In this document: in pieces, positions 6,965 through 13,612 of the stretch
Layout: each line of letters begins with the position of its first letter
Numbering within the stretch: the first letter of the stretch is position 1
Origin: Bacillota bacterium
GTDB lineage: Bacteria > Bacillota > Clostridia > Tissierellales > Peptoniphilaceae
Assembly: GCA_023394045.1 (NCBI GenBank)
Contig: JAEXBN010000026.1
Coordinates: forward strand, 1 to 15,357
Direction of reading: 5' to 3'
Length of the DNA stretch: 15,357 bases
The notes under the pieces: model-generated
Database searches by the model: none
Told to the model about the DNA's origin: nothing
Seen by the model: the letters and a program-made list of their open reading frames with translations, nothing else
Made by a program: the position numbers and the translations under genes

Positions 6965-7649
6965 GAAACTGGCTGAGTTGGAAAAGCGCATGGATGAGAC
7001 CCCTTTGGTCTGCGGAATCGATGAAGTGGGACGGGGACCGTTGGCCGGACCGGTGGTCGCCTGTGCTATAATCATGCCACACGGGAAACGGATTGATGGT
7101 GTGCGGGATTCTAAGAAACTTTCTGAGCGCAAGAGGGAAGCGCTTTATGAACAGATTCTTTCATCTTGCATTGCCTGGGGAATGGGAATCAGTGATGAGC
7201 GAATGATCGATCAGATCAATATTCGCCAGGCAACGCTTGTTGCGATGCGGGATGCTGTCCGCTGTCTCCGGAATAGAGGGGGCGTTCGGGTTCAGCCGGA
7301 TCTTTTGGTGATTGATGCGGAAACTATCGATACGGATCTTCCACAGGTGAGCGTGATTCATGGAGATGACCGGATCTATGCGATCAGCTGTGCCTCGATT
7401 GTCGCCAAGGTCGCGCGTGACCGTCTGATGGTTGCTTATGATGGGATTTTTCCCCATTATGGTTTTGCTCAGCATAAAGGATATGGAACCCGGAAGCACC
7501 TGGAAGCGATTCGAACCTATGGTCAGCTCCCCATTCATCGTGCAAGTTTTCTTCATGAAAGGAATGCACCGAATGGATCAGAACCAATCCCACCCGCCGA
7601 TCCCCCCGAACCGATTCACCCAAGCCCAAACGATCGGACGGAGGGCTGA
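6939..7649 (+). CDS. rnhB: Ribonuclease HII
   Basis: RNase HII removes single ribonucleotides and RNA-DNA hybrids from the genome. The 236-residue protein has GIDEVGRGPLAGPV at 26-39, giving catalytic D28 and E29, then the Asp of LLVIDA at D126 and of VARDRL at D161, which complete the DEDD set. HYGFAQHKGYGTRKHLEAI and PIHRASF mark the C-terminal conserved end near 203. The last 30 or so residues are a Pro-rich tail with no family counterpart that I know. The ATG at 6939 lies inside rbgA, with AAAGGA at 6925-6930 eight bases upstream; an in-frame ATG at 6990 is also possible but lacks such a site. The 3' end overlaps yraN by 77 bases in another frame. Confidence 0.95.
   Translation: MKRDHWTPEKLAELEKRMDETPLVCGIDEVGRGPLAGPVVACAIIMPHGKRIDGVRDSKKLSERKREALYEQILSSCIAWGMGISDERMIDQINIRQATLVAMRDAVRCLRNRGGVRVQPDLLVIDAETIDTDLPQVSVIHGDDRIYAISCASIVAKVARDRLMVAYDGIFPHYGFAQHKGYGTRKHLEAIRTYGQLPIHRASFLHERNAPNGSEPIPPADPPEPIHPSPNDRTEG
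7064..7072 (+). promoter_or_regulatory. Candidate extended -10 promoter inside rnhB
   Basis: TGCTATAAT is a perfect extended -10 element (TGn plus TATAAT). It falls in the rnhB coding sequence, partly through an ATA isoleucine codon. There is no good -35 at 16-18 bases; TTGGCC at 7041-7046 is 20 bases away. It could feed yraN, dprA and topA, or be chance. Confidence 0.3.
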
Positions 7650-7989
7650 AGATCTCGCCTATTATTTTTTGAATCAATCGGGCTATGAGCTCGTGGCACG
7701 CAATTACCGCTGCAGGGGAGGAGAAATCGATCTGGTCATGCGCCAGAACGATATTCTGCATTTTGTTGAAGTGAAGGCGAGACGCAGTTTTCGCTTCGGT
7801 CGGCCGGAGGAGGCGGTGGACGGATTAAAGCGACGCCGACTTTTCCGAGCTTCGAAATCTTTTTTGTATGAACATCCTTCATGGAAGGAAAAATGCGGCT
7901 ATTTTCTTTTTGATGTGATGGAAGTCGATCTGGTGCGGCGCGCTCTTCATTGGATTCCTGATGCTTTTTCGATGGAGGGTGAAGAGTGA
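7573..7989 (+). CDS. yraN: YraN family (UPF0102) endonuclease-like protein
   Basis: YraN/UPF0102 proteins have a restriction-endonuclease-like (PD-(D/E)xK) fold and usually sit between rnhB and dprA; their exact role is not established. From this start the product is 138 residues, slightly longer than the usual 115-125. The conserved part begins at IGRRAEDLAYYFLNQSGYELVARNYR (residues 21-46, split here between helix and strand) and includes GGEIDLV at 49-55 and FVEVKAR at 64-70, giving the E/D...ExK set. The reading frame is open much further upstream, but the ATG at 7573 has AAAGGA nine bases before it at 7558-7563. This gives a 77-base overlap with rnhB. The first 20 residues (Pro/Gln-rich) are outside the family core. 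Confidence 0.88.
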   Translation: MDQNQSHPPIPPNRFTQAQTIGRRAEDLAYYFLNQSGYELVARNYRCRGGEIDLVMRQNDILHFVEVKARRSFRFGRPEEAVDGLKRRRLFRASKSFLYEHPSWKEKCGYFLFDVMEVDLVRRALHWIPDAFSMEGEE

Positions 7990-9062
7990 TGTTGACGCAA
8001 GAATCCTGTTTATCGACCTGTACGAGGGAACAATTGATTGATATGGCGTTGGCCGGGCTGAGCCCATCGGCCATCCATGCCTTTTCAGCGGGCGCGGAGT
8101 CCGTCGGAGTGCGAAAGATTCTTCATCGTGATCAATGTGTTCTGGAACATCCGACGAATACATCGCGCTGGCTTGAGTGGGAGCACTGCATGAAAAAGGG
8201 AATGTGGGCGGTGACTTATATTGACGCGGGCTTTCCGCAGCCTCTTCGGGAAATCCCCAATCCTCCGGCGGTTCTTTTTGGTCAGGGGGATCCGGAGTGG
8301 ATGGATCATTTTTGTTTTGCCGTCGTGGGAACACGGCAACCCAGCACGTATGGCGAACAAGTCGTCCGGCGTTTTGCGGGAGAGCTGGCGGATGCGGGTG
8401 TATGCGTTGTGTCGGGGCTGGCCTTTGGCATCGACAGCATTGCGCATGCAATGGCTTTGGCTCACCATGCCCCAACCATTGCTGTTTTAGGGAGCGGATT
8501 AAACCGGATTTATCCCGTTTCGCACGTGCGGCTGGCAGACCGTATTGCGCGGGAAGGCGTACTGCTTTCGGAATATCCTCCGGAAGTGCGCCCTCGTTCC
8601 TTTCATTTCATTCAGAGAAACCGCTTGATTTCAGGATTATCTCGAGGGTTGCTGGTCGTTGAGGCAGCGAAAAAATCAGGAACGATGATCACCGTAGGCG
8701 ATGCGCTGGAACAGGGCCGGGATGTGTTTTGTATTCCGGGGAATATCAATCAACCGAGAAGCGAAGGCACCAATCATCTGATTCAGCAGGGCGCTGCTCT
8801 GGTGATGGATGTATCGGATATTGCCGCCGAGTATGACGATTGGCCGGAGGCGCCGGAGAAGGCGGAGGAAGGGGAAAGGCAGTTGTTGACCTCGAAAGAG
8901 CAAAGCCTTTATGATAGGATTCAACAGGGTGCAGCAACGGTGGAGGCGTTGGCTTCCGCTGTGCCCATGGGCGTTCAGGAGATCATGACGACGCTCACGT
9001 TATTAGAGATGAAGGGATTGGTTTTGCGGAACCAATATGGACGATGGATCATTAACGGATAG
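7989..9062 (+). CDS. dprA: DNA-processing protein DprA (Smf)
   Basis: DprA loads RecA on incoming single-stranded DNA during natural transformation; it is also widespread in species not known to be competent. The 357-residue protein has an N-terminal helical region (1-75), then an extended Rossmann fold with VVGTR at 112-116, SGLAFGID at 142-149, the LLSEYPP turn at 192-198, RNRLISGLS at 210-218 and SGTMIT at 230-235, and a C-terminal winged-helix domain (about 300-357). The stop of yraN and this ATG overlap as TGATG; GGAGG at 7974-7978 lies ten bases upstream. A GTG at 7986 (seven bases from GGAGG) is an alternative start adding one residue. The Mg-chelatase-like comM gene, which often lies between yraN and dprA in Clostridia, is missing here. 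The DprA 3' end carries a candidate topA promoter. Confidence 0.95.
   Translation: MLTQESCLSTCTREQLIDMALAGLSPSAIHAFSAGAESVGVRKILHRDQCVLEHPTNTSRWLEWEHCMKKGMWAVTYIDAGFPQPLREIPNPPAVLFGQGDPEWMDHFCFAVVGTRQPSTYGEQVVRRFAGELADAGVCVVSGLAFGIDSIAHAMALAHHAPTIAVLGSGLNRIYPVSHVRLADRIAREGVLLSEYPPEVRPRSFHFIQRNRLISGLSRGLLVVEAAKKSGTMITVGDALEQGRDVFCIPGNINQPRSEGTNHLIQQGAALVMDVSDIAAEYDDWPEAPEKAEEGERQLLTSKEQSLYDRIQQGAATVEALASAVPMGVQEIMTTLTLLEMKGLVLRNQYGRWIING
8886..8915 (+). promoter_or_regulatory. Candidate promoter for topA inside the dprA 3' end
   Basis: TTGACC (8886-8891, 5 of 6 matches) and TATGAT (8910-8915, 5 of 6) are separated by 18 bases. The predicted start near 8922 would give topA a leader of about 150 bases running through the last dprA codons. 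An own promoter would let TopA be adjusted independently of the upstream genes. Based on sequence match only. Confidence 0.4.
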
Positions 9063-9069
9063 GAACGAC

Positions 9070-11154
9070 ATGACAAAGAATCTGATTATTGTTGAGTCTC
9101 CGACAAAGACAAAGACCATTTCGAAAATACTGGGGAAAAATTATAAGGTTCTAGCTTCAAAAGGACATCTCCGTGATTTGCCAAAGAGTCAGTTCGGTGT
9201 GGATCTTGAACATAATTTTGAGCCGAAGTACATCAATGTACGCGGCAAGGCGCAGACGATCAATGAATTAAAAAAAGAAAGCAGCAAAGCCGATCATGTC
9301 TTTCTGGCGACCGATCCGGATCGTGAAGGGGAGGCCATTTCGTGGCATCTGGCTCAGATTCTGGGGTTGAATCCCAACGAGGCCAATCGGGTCAGCTTCC
9401 ATGAAATTACGCCTCAGGGGGTTCGCGCTGGAATTGAGGCACCCCGAAAGATTGATATGGATCTTGTCAATTCACAGCAGGCGCGCCGGATCATGGATCG
9501 AATTGTGGGCTATCAGATTTCTCCGCTTTTGTGGAAACGGGTGCGGAGCGGGCTGTCCGCCGGACGGGTGCAGTCCGTTGCCCTCAAATTGATCGTGGAC
9601 CGTGAGCGCGAAATCGCAGCCTTTGTTCCGCAGGAGTATTGGACGATCCACGCCCATCATAAGAAAGACCGCATCGCGTTTGAAACCGAATATGTTGGAC
9701 AAAAATCTGGCGATAAAATAAAGAAGGTGACGCTTTCGGATGAGAAGGCGGCGGATCAGCTCATTGGGACGCTCACTCAGCCTTTTCAGGTGCTTTCTGT
9801 AGAGAAGAAAAAGCGCCGCAAAAAGCCCTATGTTCCATTTACGACATCGACGCTTCAGCAGGAAGCCAGCCGCCGCCTTGGATTTTCCACATCGAAAACG
9901 ATGATGGTCGCACAGCAGCTCTATGAAGGCGTGAACTTGCGCGGCCAGGGACAGGTTGGTTTGATCACATATATGCGTACCGATTCCACCCGACTCTCGG
10001 ATGTCTTTATTGGGGAAGCTGCTTCCTATATTGCGGAAACTTATGGAAAAGAGTACGCAACGAAAGGGATTCACTACGGTCCGAAGGGGCATGCGCAGGA
10101 TGCGCATGAAGCGATTCGCCCCTCCAATGTGTATTTTGCGCCGCAGGCGATTCAGGAATCTTTGAGCAGCGATCAATTTCGTCTCTATGATCTGATCTGG
10201 CGGCGCGCAGTCGCTTCGCAGATGGCTTCATCCTCGTTTGAAGCCACAACGGTGGATCTGGGATCGGGCGATTCCGTGTTTCGCATCAATGGAGTGAAGC
10301 CGGAGTTTGATGGATTCCAGAAGATTTGGCCAGTGAATGAAAAAGAGATTCGACTGCCGGAGTTGAAGATTGGAGAAGAGATTGAGGCGAAGCCGATCAA
10401 TAAAAAACAACACTTCACTCAGCCGCCGGCACGCTATTCCGAAGCCTCATTAGTTCAGACGCTGGAAAAAAATGGAATTGGCCGTCCGAGCACCTACGCG
10501 TCCATCATCAAATCCATTTTATCGCGCCGCTATGTTGAGCTGAATAAAAAGCAATTTTATCCGACGCCGCTGGGCGAGAACGTGAATGATTTTCTTGAAA
10601 AAAACTTTCAGGATATCATCAATGAACGCTTCACTTCTGAAATGGAGGAGCAGCTGGACAGCGTCGCACGGGGAGAGACGGACTGGAAGCGGCTGATGAA
10701 CGAATTTTATACGGCGTTTTCGGCTGATCTTGAGCGTGCACAGGAAGACACACAAAGCTATAAACTCGCCTCCCGCCCGACGGGAGAGACTTGCCCGGTC
10801 TGCGGCGGAGATCTGGTCTATAAGCAGGGAAGAAATGGCGAATTTATCGGATGCAGCAATTTTCCAGAATGCACTTATACGAAAAGTATTGTAAAAAGCA
10901 CGGGCGTGACATGTCCGAAATGTGGTCAGGGTGAAATCATCGAAAAAGTATCAAAGCACGGCAAGGCGTTTTATGGCTGCAGCAATTATCCGAGCTGTGA
11001 CTATGCCAGTTGGGATCGTCCGACAGGGGAACATTGCCCGCTCTGCGGAGACCTGATGGTGCACCGGAAAAACCGGAAGGAAAATCGCGTTTTTTGTCAT
11101 AATGAGGCTTGTCCGAATCATGAGATGCAAGGAGAGCCTCCAAAACAGGGATAA
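9070..11154 (+). CDS. topA: DNA topoisomerase I (type IA)
   Basis: TopA relaxes negative supercoils through a transient 5'-phosphotyrosine link. The 694-residue protein starts with the Toprim domain (NLIIVESPTKTKTI, with E9; TDPDREGE at 81-88 supplies the metal-binding acidic residues), followed by the gate domains. The catalytic tyrosine is Y301 in LITYMRTDSTR. Three C-terminal four-cysteine zinc-ribbon repeats start near residues 575 (CPVCGG), 615 (CPKCGQ) and 656 (CPLCGD); the third has an altered spacing before its second cysteine pair. I chose the ATG at 9070, preceded by AGGA at 9061-9064, over an in-frame ATG at 9037 inside dprA, because the family N-terminus is MTKNLIIVESP-like. No terminator follows, so transcription may continue into the rpsB leader. 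Confidence 0.98.
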   Translation: MTKNLIIVESPTKTKTISKILGKNYKVLASKGHLRDLPKSQFGVDLEHNFEPKYINVRGKAQTINELKKESSKADHVFLATDPDREGEAISWHLAQILGLNPNEANRVSFHEITPQGVRAGIEAPRKIDMDLVNSQQARRIMDRIVGYQISPLLWKRVRSGLSAGRVQSVALKLIVDREREIAAFVPQEYWTIHAHHKKDRIAFETEYVGQKSGDKIKKVTLSDEKAADQLIGTLTQPFQVLSVEKKKRRKKPYVPFTTSTLQQEASRRLGFSTSKTMMVAQQLYEGVNLRGQGQVGLITYMRTDSTRLSDVFIGEAASYIAETYGKEYATKGIHYGPKGHAQDAHEAIRPSNVYFAPQAIQESLSSDQFRLYDLIWRRAVASQMASSSFEATTVDLGSGDSVFRINGVKPEFDGFQKIWPVNEKEIRLPELKIGEEIEAKPINKKQHFTQPPARYSEASLVQTLEKNGIGRPSTYASIIKSILSRRYVELNKKQFYPTPLGENVNDFLEKNFQDIINERFTSEMEEQLDSVARGETDWKRLMNEFYTAFSADLERAQEDTQSYKLASRPTGETCPVCGGDLVYKQGRNGEFIGCSNFPECTYTKSIVKSTGVTCPKCGQGEIIEKVSKHGKAFYGCSNYPSCDYASWDRPTGEHCPLCGDLMVHRKNRKENRVFCHNEACPNHEMQGEPPKQG

Positions 11155-11168
11155 AGCTTCATGAAGGC

Positions 11169-11197
11169 TTGATGATTTCTAAGAAGAAGGATAGAAT
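11169..11197 (+). promoter_or_regulatory. Probable promoter of rpsB-tsf
   Basis: TTGATG (11169-11174) and TAGAAT (11192-11197) are separated by exactly 17 bases, matching the sigma-A consensus at 4 and 5 of 6 positions. The expected start is near 11204, giving a leader of about 98 bases before the rpsB ATG. The -10 sequence is identical to that before ylxM. Confidence 0.6.
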
Positions 11198-11213
11198 TAA
11201 ACGGTATGTCGCA

Positions 11214-11276
11214 CGCTTGCTGAACATCCTGCCAGTGTTCCGCCAGAGGCGGTTGAGCCGGGATTTGAGGCGAGCG
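11214..11276 (+). promoter_or_regulatory. Structured 5' leader of rpsB, candidate autoregulatory RNA
   Basis: Three nested stems can be drawn by eye. P1 pairs CGCTTGC (11214-11220) with GCGAGCG (11270-11276), 7 bp with one wobble. P2 pairs ATCCTG (11226-11231) with CGGGAT (11259-11264), 6 bp with one wobble. P3 is a hairpin CCGCC/GGCGG (11240-11252) with loop AGA. An asymmetric internal loop lies between P2 and P3. No T run follows, so any control would act on translation: the P1 3' arm runs into GGAGGG, 14 bases before the rpsB ribosome binding site at 11290-11294. Ribosomal protein leaders of rpsB are known in gamma-proteobacteria; I do not recognise this one as a named family. Confidence 0.4.
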
Positions 11277-11301
11277 GAGGGAAAAACACGGAGGAAAATT
11301 T

Positions 11302-12087
11302 ATGTCAGTTGTTTCGATGAAAAGTTTGCTTGAAGCAGGGGTTCACTTTGGCCACCAGACACGTCGCTGGAACCCGAAGATGAAACCGTACATTTTTACG
11401 GAGCGCAACGGAATTCATATCATCGATCTGTCCAAGACGGTCGGTCTGATTGAGGCAGCGTATGATAAGGTGCGTGAAGTCGCGGCAGACGGCGGAAAGA
11501 TCTTGTTCGTAGGGACGAAAAAGCAGGCGCAGGACACCATTGAGGCGCAGGCAAAGCGCTCGAATATGTTCTATGTCAATCAGCGTTGGCTGGGTGGCAT
11601 GCTGACGAATTACCAGACGATTCGCAAGAGCATTGAGCGCCTTGATCGCCTGAATACGATGGCGGAGGATGGAACCTTTGATCTTCTTCCGAAGAAGGAG
11701 GTTGCCGAGCTGGAGCATGAGGCAGAGCGGCTGAACCGCTTCCTCGGCGGAATCAAGGAAATGAATGGTCTGCCCGATCTGCTCTATGTGGTCGATCCGA
11801 AGAAAGAGGCCATCGCCATTAAAGAAGCGCGTAAATTAAACATTCCTGTTGTTGCGATTTTGGATACCAACGCCGATCCGGATGAAGTGGATTTCCCGAT
11901 TCCGGGCAACGATGACGCCATTCGTTCCGTTCGCCTGATTACGGGTCTTATGGCTGATGCGGTCATTGAAGGCCGCCAGGGCGAGCAGAATGCGGAAGAG
12001 GAATCCTCTCCGGCTGAGGAAGCAGAAGAATCGGAAGTGGTGGAAGAGGCTGTAGAAGAAACTGAATCCGAAACGGAAGCGGAATAA
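11302..12087 (+). CDS. rpsB: 30S ribosomal protein S2 with acidic C-terminal extension
   Basis: S2 joins the 30S subunit late, near S1 and the mRNA exit path. The 261-residue product has the conserved core at 1-226: MKSLLEAGVHFGHQTRRWNP, then FVGTKKQAQDTI, the RWLGGMLTN motif at 95-103, and LPDLLYVVDPKKEAIAIKEA with DTNADPDEVDFPIPGNDDAI. Residues 227-261 form a tail with 17 Glu in 35 residues and no Lys or Arg. The ATG at 11302 has GGAGG at 11290-11294, seven bases upstream. It is followed by tsf after 20 bases, the usual S2/EF-Ts pair. A promoter and foldable leader precede it. Confidence 0.98.
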   Translation: MSVVSMKSLLEAGVHFGHQTRRWNPKMKPYIFTERNGIHIIDLSKTVGLIEAAYDKVREVAADGGKILFVGTKKQAQDTIEAQAKRSNMFYVNQRWLGGMLTNYQTIRKSIERLDRLNTMAEDGTFDLLPKKEVAELEHEAERLNRFLGGIKEMNGLPDLLYVVDPKKEAIAIKEARKLNIPVVAILDTNADPDEVDFPIPGNDDAIRSVRLITGLMADAVIEGRQGEQNAEEESSPAEEAEESEVVEEAVEETESETEAE

Positions 12088-12107
12088 GGGAGCGAAAGGA
12101 ATTCGAG

Positions 12108-12773
12108 ATGGAAATCAAAGCAGCAATGGTAAAGGAACTGCGCGATCTGACCGGCGCAGGAATGATGGATGCCAAGCGTGCGCTTCAAGAAGCGGATGGC
12201 GATATGGAAAAAGCGACGGATATTCTTCGTGAAAAGGGCGTTGCGAAATCGCTGAAAAAGGGCAACCGCGTCGCCGCAGAGGGGGTTGTGGCTTCTTATG
12301 TGCACCAAGGACGCATCGGAGCGATGGTCGAAGTGAACTCGGAAACGGATTTTGTGTCGAAAAATCCGGAATTTTTGGAGTTTGCGAAGCATCTCTGCAT
12401 GCAGGTGGCATCTTTGAATCCGCAGTATGTTTCCCGCGACGATGTTCCGGCAGATCAGGTCGCGCATGAGCGCGAGGTTCTCATTCAGCAGGCGATGAAC
12501 GAAAGCGCCAATATTCCGGAGGACAAACGTCAATTTGTGGCGGAAAAGAAAGTGGAAGGCCGTCTGGATAAGTTCTTTGAAGAGATCTGCTTGATGGAAC
12601 AGAAGCACATCATGCAAAACGATAAAACCGTGGAGCAGGTTCGCCAGGAGCTTGTGGCGAAGATCGGTGAAAACATCGTCGTGCGCCGCTTTGTCCGCTT
12701 TGAAGTCGGTGAAGGCATTGAGAAAAAACAGGAAAATTTCGCGGAAGAAGTCGCAAAACAGATGAATATGTAA
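12108..12773 (+). CDS. tsf: Elongation factor Ts
   Basis: EF-Ts is the nucleotide exchange factor for EF-Tu. The 221-residue protein is the short form (E. coli has 283, B. subtilis 293 residues). It has the N-terminal UBA-like domain (1-40, KELRDLTGAGMMDAKRAL), the core with SETDFV at 78-83, whose TDF contacts EF-Tu, a Lys/Glu-rich helical segment (about 130-180), and the closing ENIVVRRFVRFEVGEG. The ATG at 12108 follows AAAGGA at 12095-12100 at seven bases. Co-transcribed with rpsB and closed by a strong terminator. Confidence 0.97.
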   Translation: MEIKAAMVKELRDLTGAGMMDAKRALQEADGDMEKATDILREKGVAKSLKKGNRVAAEGVVASYVHQGRIGAMVEVNSETDFVSKNPEFLEFAKHLCMQVASLNPQYVSRDDVPADQVAHEREVLIQQAMNESANIPEDKRQFVAEKKVEGRLDKFFEEICLMEQKHIMQNDKTVEQVRQELVAKIGENIVVRRFVRFEVGEGIEKKQENFAEEVAKQMNM

Positions 12774-12796
12774 GTTCATCCTTGAAGGATGGCTGG

Positions 12797-12833
12797 GGAA
12801 CGGATGAGCAGGTCTCGTTCGTTCCTTTTTTTT
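12797..12833 (+). terminator. Intrinsic terminator after rpsB-tsf
   Basis: A 12-bp stem (GGAACGGATGAG at 12797-12808 with CTCGTTCGTTCC at 12814-12825, two G-T wobbles, loop CAGGT) is followed by eight T residues at 12826-12833. A small CATCC/GGATG hairpin (12777-12791) stands just before it. This separates the rpsB-tsf unit from pyrH. Confidence 0.9.
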
Positions 12834-12856
12834 GTGTCGCTCTTTTTAATGGGTCA

Positions 12857-12865
12857 TGTTAAAAT
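12857..12865 (+). promoter_or_regulatory. Candidate extended -10 promoter for pyrH-frr-uppS-cdsA
   Basis: TGTTAAAAT fits the extended -10 form (TGn then TAAAAT, 5 of 6). The -35 region at 17 bases (TCGCTC) is poor. It lies directly after the tsf terminator and 20 bases before the pyrH ATG, so a transcript would start at about 12872 with a leader of about 14 bases holding the GGAGG site. A promoter is needed here because of the terminator. Confidence 0.45.
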
Positions 12866-12885
12866 TAAAGGCAATGGAGGCGGGT

Positions 12886-13593
12886 ATGCTTGAATACAAA
12901 CGAATTGTTTTGAAGTTAAGCGGAGAAGCATTGGCCGGGAAAGCGGGCGTTGGTCTCGACGATGATACGGTGGACGAGATTTGCCGTTCCATACGGTCTT
13001 TGCATGAAATGGGGTATGAGATTGCGATTGTCGTCGGCGGGGGAAATTTCTGGCGCGGTCGAACCTCAGGCTCCATCGAACGGGCACAGTCGGATCATAT
13101 GGGGATGCTCGGAACGGTGATCAATGCATTGCGCGTACAGGCGGCGCTGGAGTCGCTAGGCGTGGAGACGCGCGTGCAGACAGCGATTATGATGCAAGAA
13201 GTGGCAGAGCCCTATATTCGCCGCCGCGCAATACGCCACATTGAAAAAGGGCGGGTCGTCATCTTTGGCGCCGGAACAGGGCTTCCCTATTTTTCAACCG
13301 ACACGACAGCGGCTCTCAGAGCCTGTGAGATTGATGCCGATGCGCTTCTGATTGGGAAAAAAGGGACAGACGGGGTCTACGATAAGGATCCGAACCAGTA
13401 TGATGATGCGGTGAAATATGATGTTCTGACGTACGATGAAGTGCTGCAACGCCATCTGGCGGTCATGGATTCCACGGCGACTTCGCTGGCCATGGATAAT
13501 GCGTTGCCGATTCTCGTGTTTGGAATTGATGATCCCTCAACGATGGTGCGCATTGCGAAGGGTGAAAAACTGGGCACTCTAATTACAGAATAA
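12886..13593 (+). CDS. pyrH: UMP kinase
   Basis: PyrH phosphorylates UMP to UDP in pyrimidine nucleotide synthesis and works as a hexamer of amino-acid-kinase-fold subunits. The 235-residue protein has KLSGEAL at 10-16, GGGNFWRGR at 51-59, DHMGMLGTVINALRVQAALE at 70-89, the UMP-binding GTGLPYFSTDTTA at 130-142, and KKGTDGVYDKDP at 158-169. An in-frame ATG lies at 12856, but the start at 12886 is preferred since GGAGG at 12876-12880 is five bases upstream and the length then matches the family. Tandem stops TAA-TAG end the gene, and frr follows after 19 bases, the standard Firmicutes order. Confidence 0.97.
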   Translation: MLEYKRIVLKLSGEALAGKAGVGLDDDTVDEICRSIRSLHEMGYEIAIVVGGGNFWRGRTSGSIERAQSDHMGMLGTVINALRVQAALESLGVETRVQTAIMMQEVAEPYIRRRAIRHIEKGRVVIFGAGTGLPYFSTDTTAALRACEIDADALLIGKKGTDGVYDKDPNQYDDAVKYDVLTYDEVLQRHLAVMDSTATSLAMDNALPILVFGIDDPSTMVRIAKGEKLGTLITE

Positions 13594-13612
13594 TAGCGAT
13601 AAGGAGATGATG

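Noticed and set aside
11155..11176. AAGCTTCATGAAGGCTT palindrome after topA as a terminator
   Set aside because: The loop would be two bases, and no T tract follows.
11172..11333. A 53-codon + strand reading frame (very basic, MISKKKDRIKRYVARLL start) crossing the rpsB start
   Set aside because: Its ATG lies within the predicted -35 element, the ribosome binding site is too close (GAAGG four bases away), and it overlaps both the leader stems and rpsB. The base composition of the leader explains it.
11784..12779. 331-codon open frame on the - strand opposite rpsB and tsf
   Set aside because: It is a shadow of two certain genes, spans their junction and the GC-periodic codons, and resembles no family that I know.
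12777..12791. CATCC/GGATG hairpin after tsf as a separate regulatory element
   Set aside because: Only five pairs, no T tract; it may just add to the main terminator that follows.
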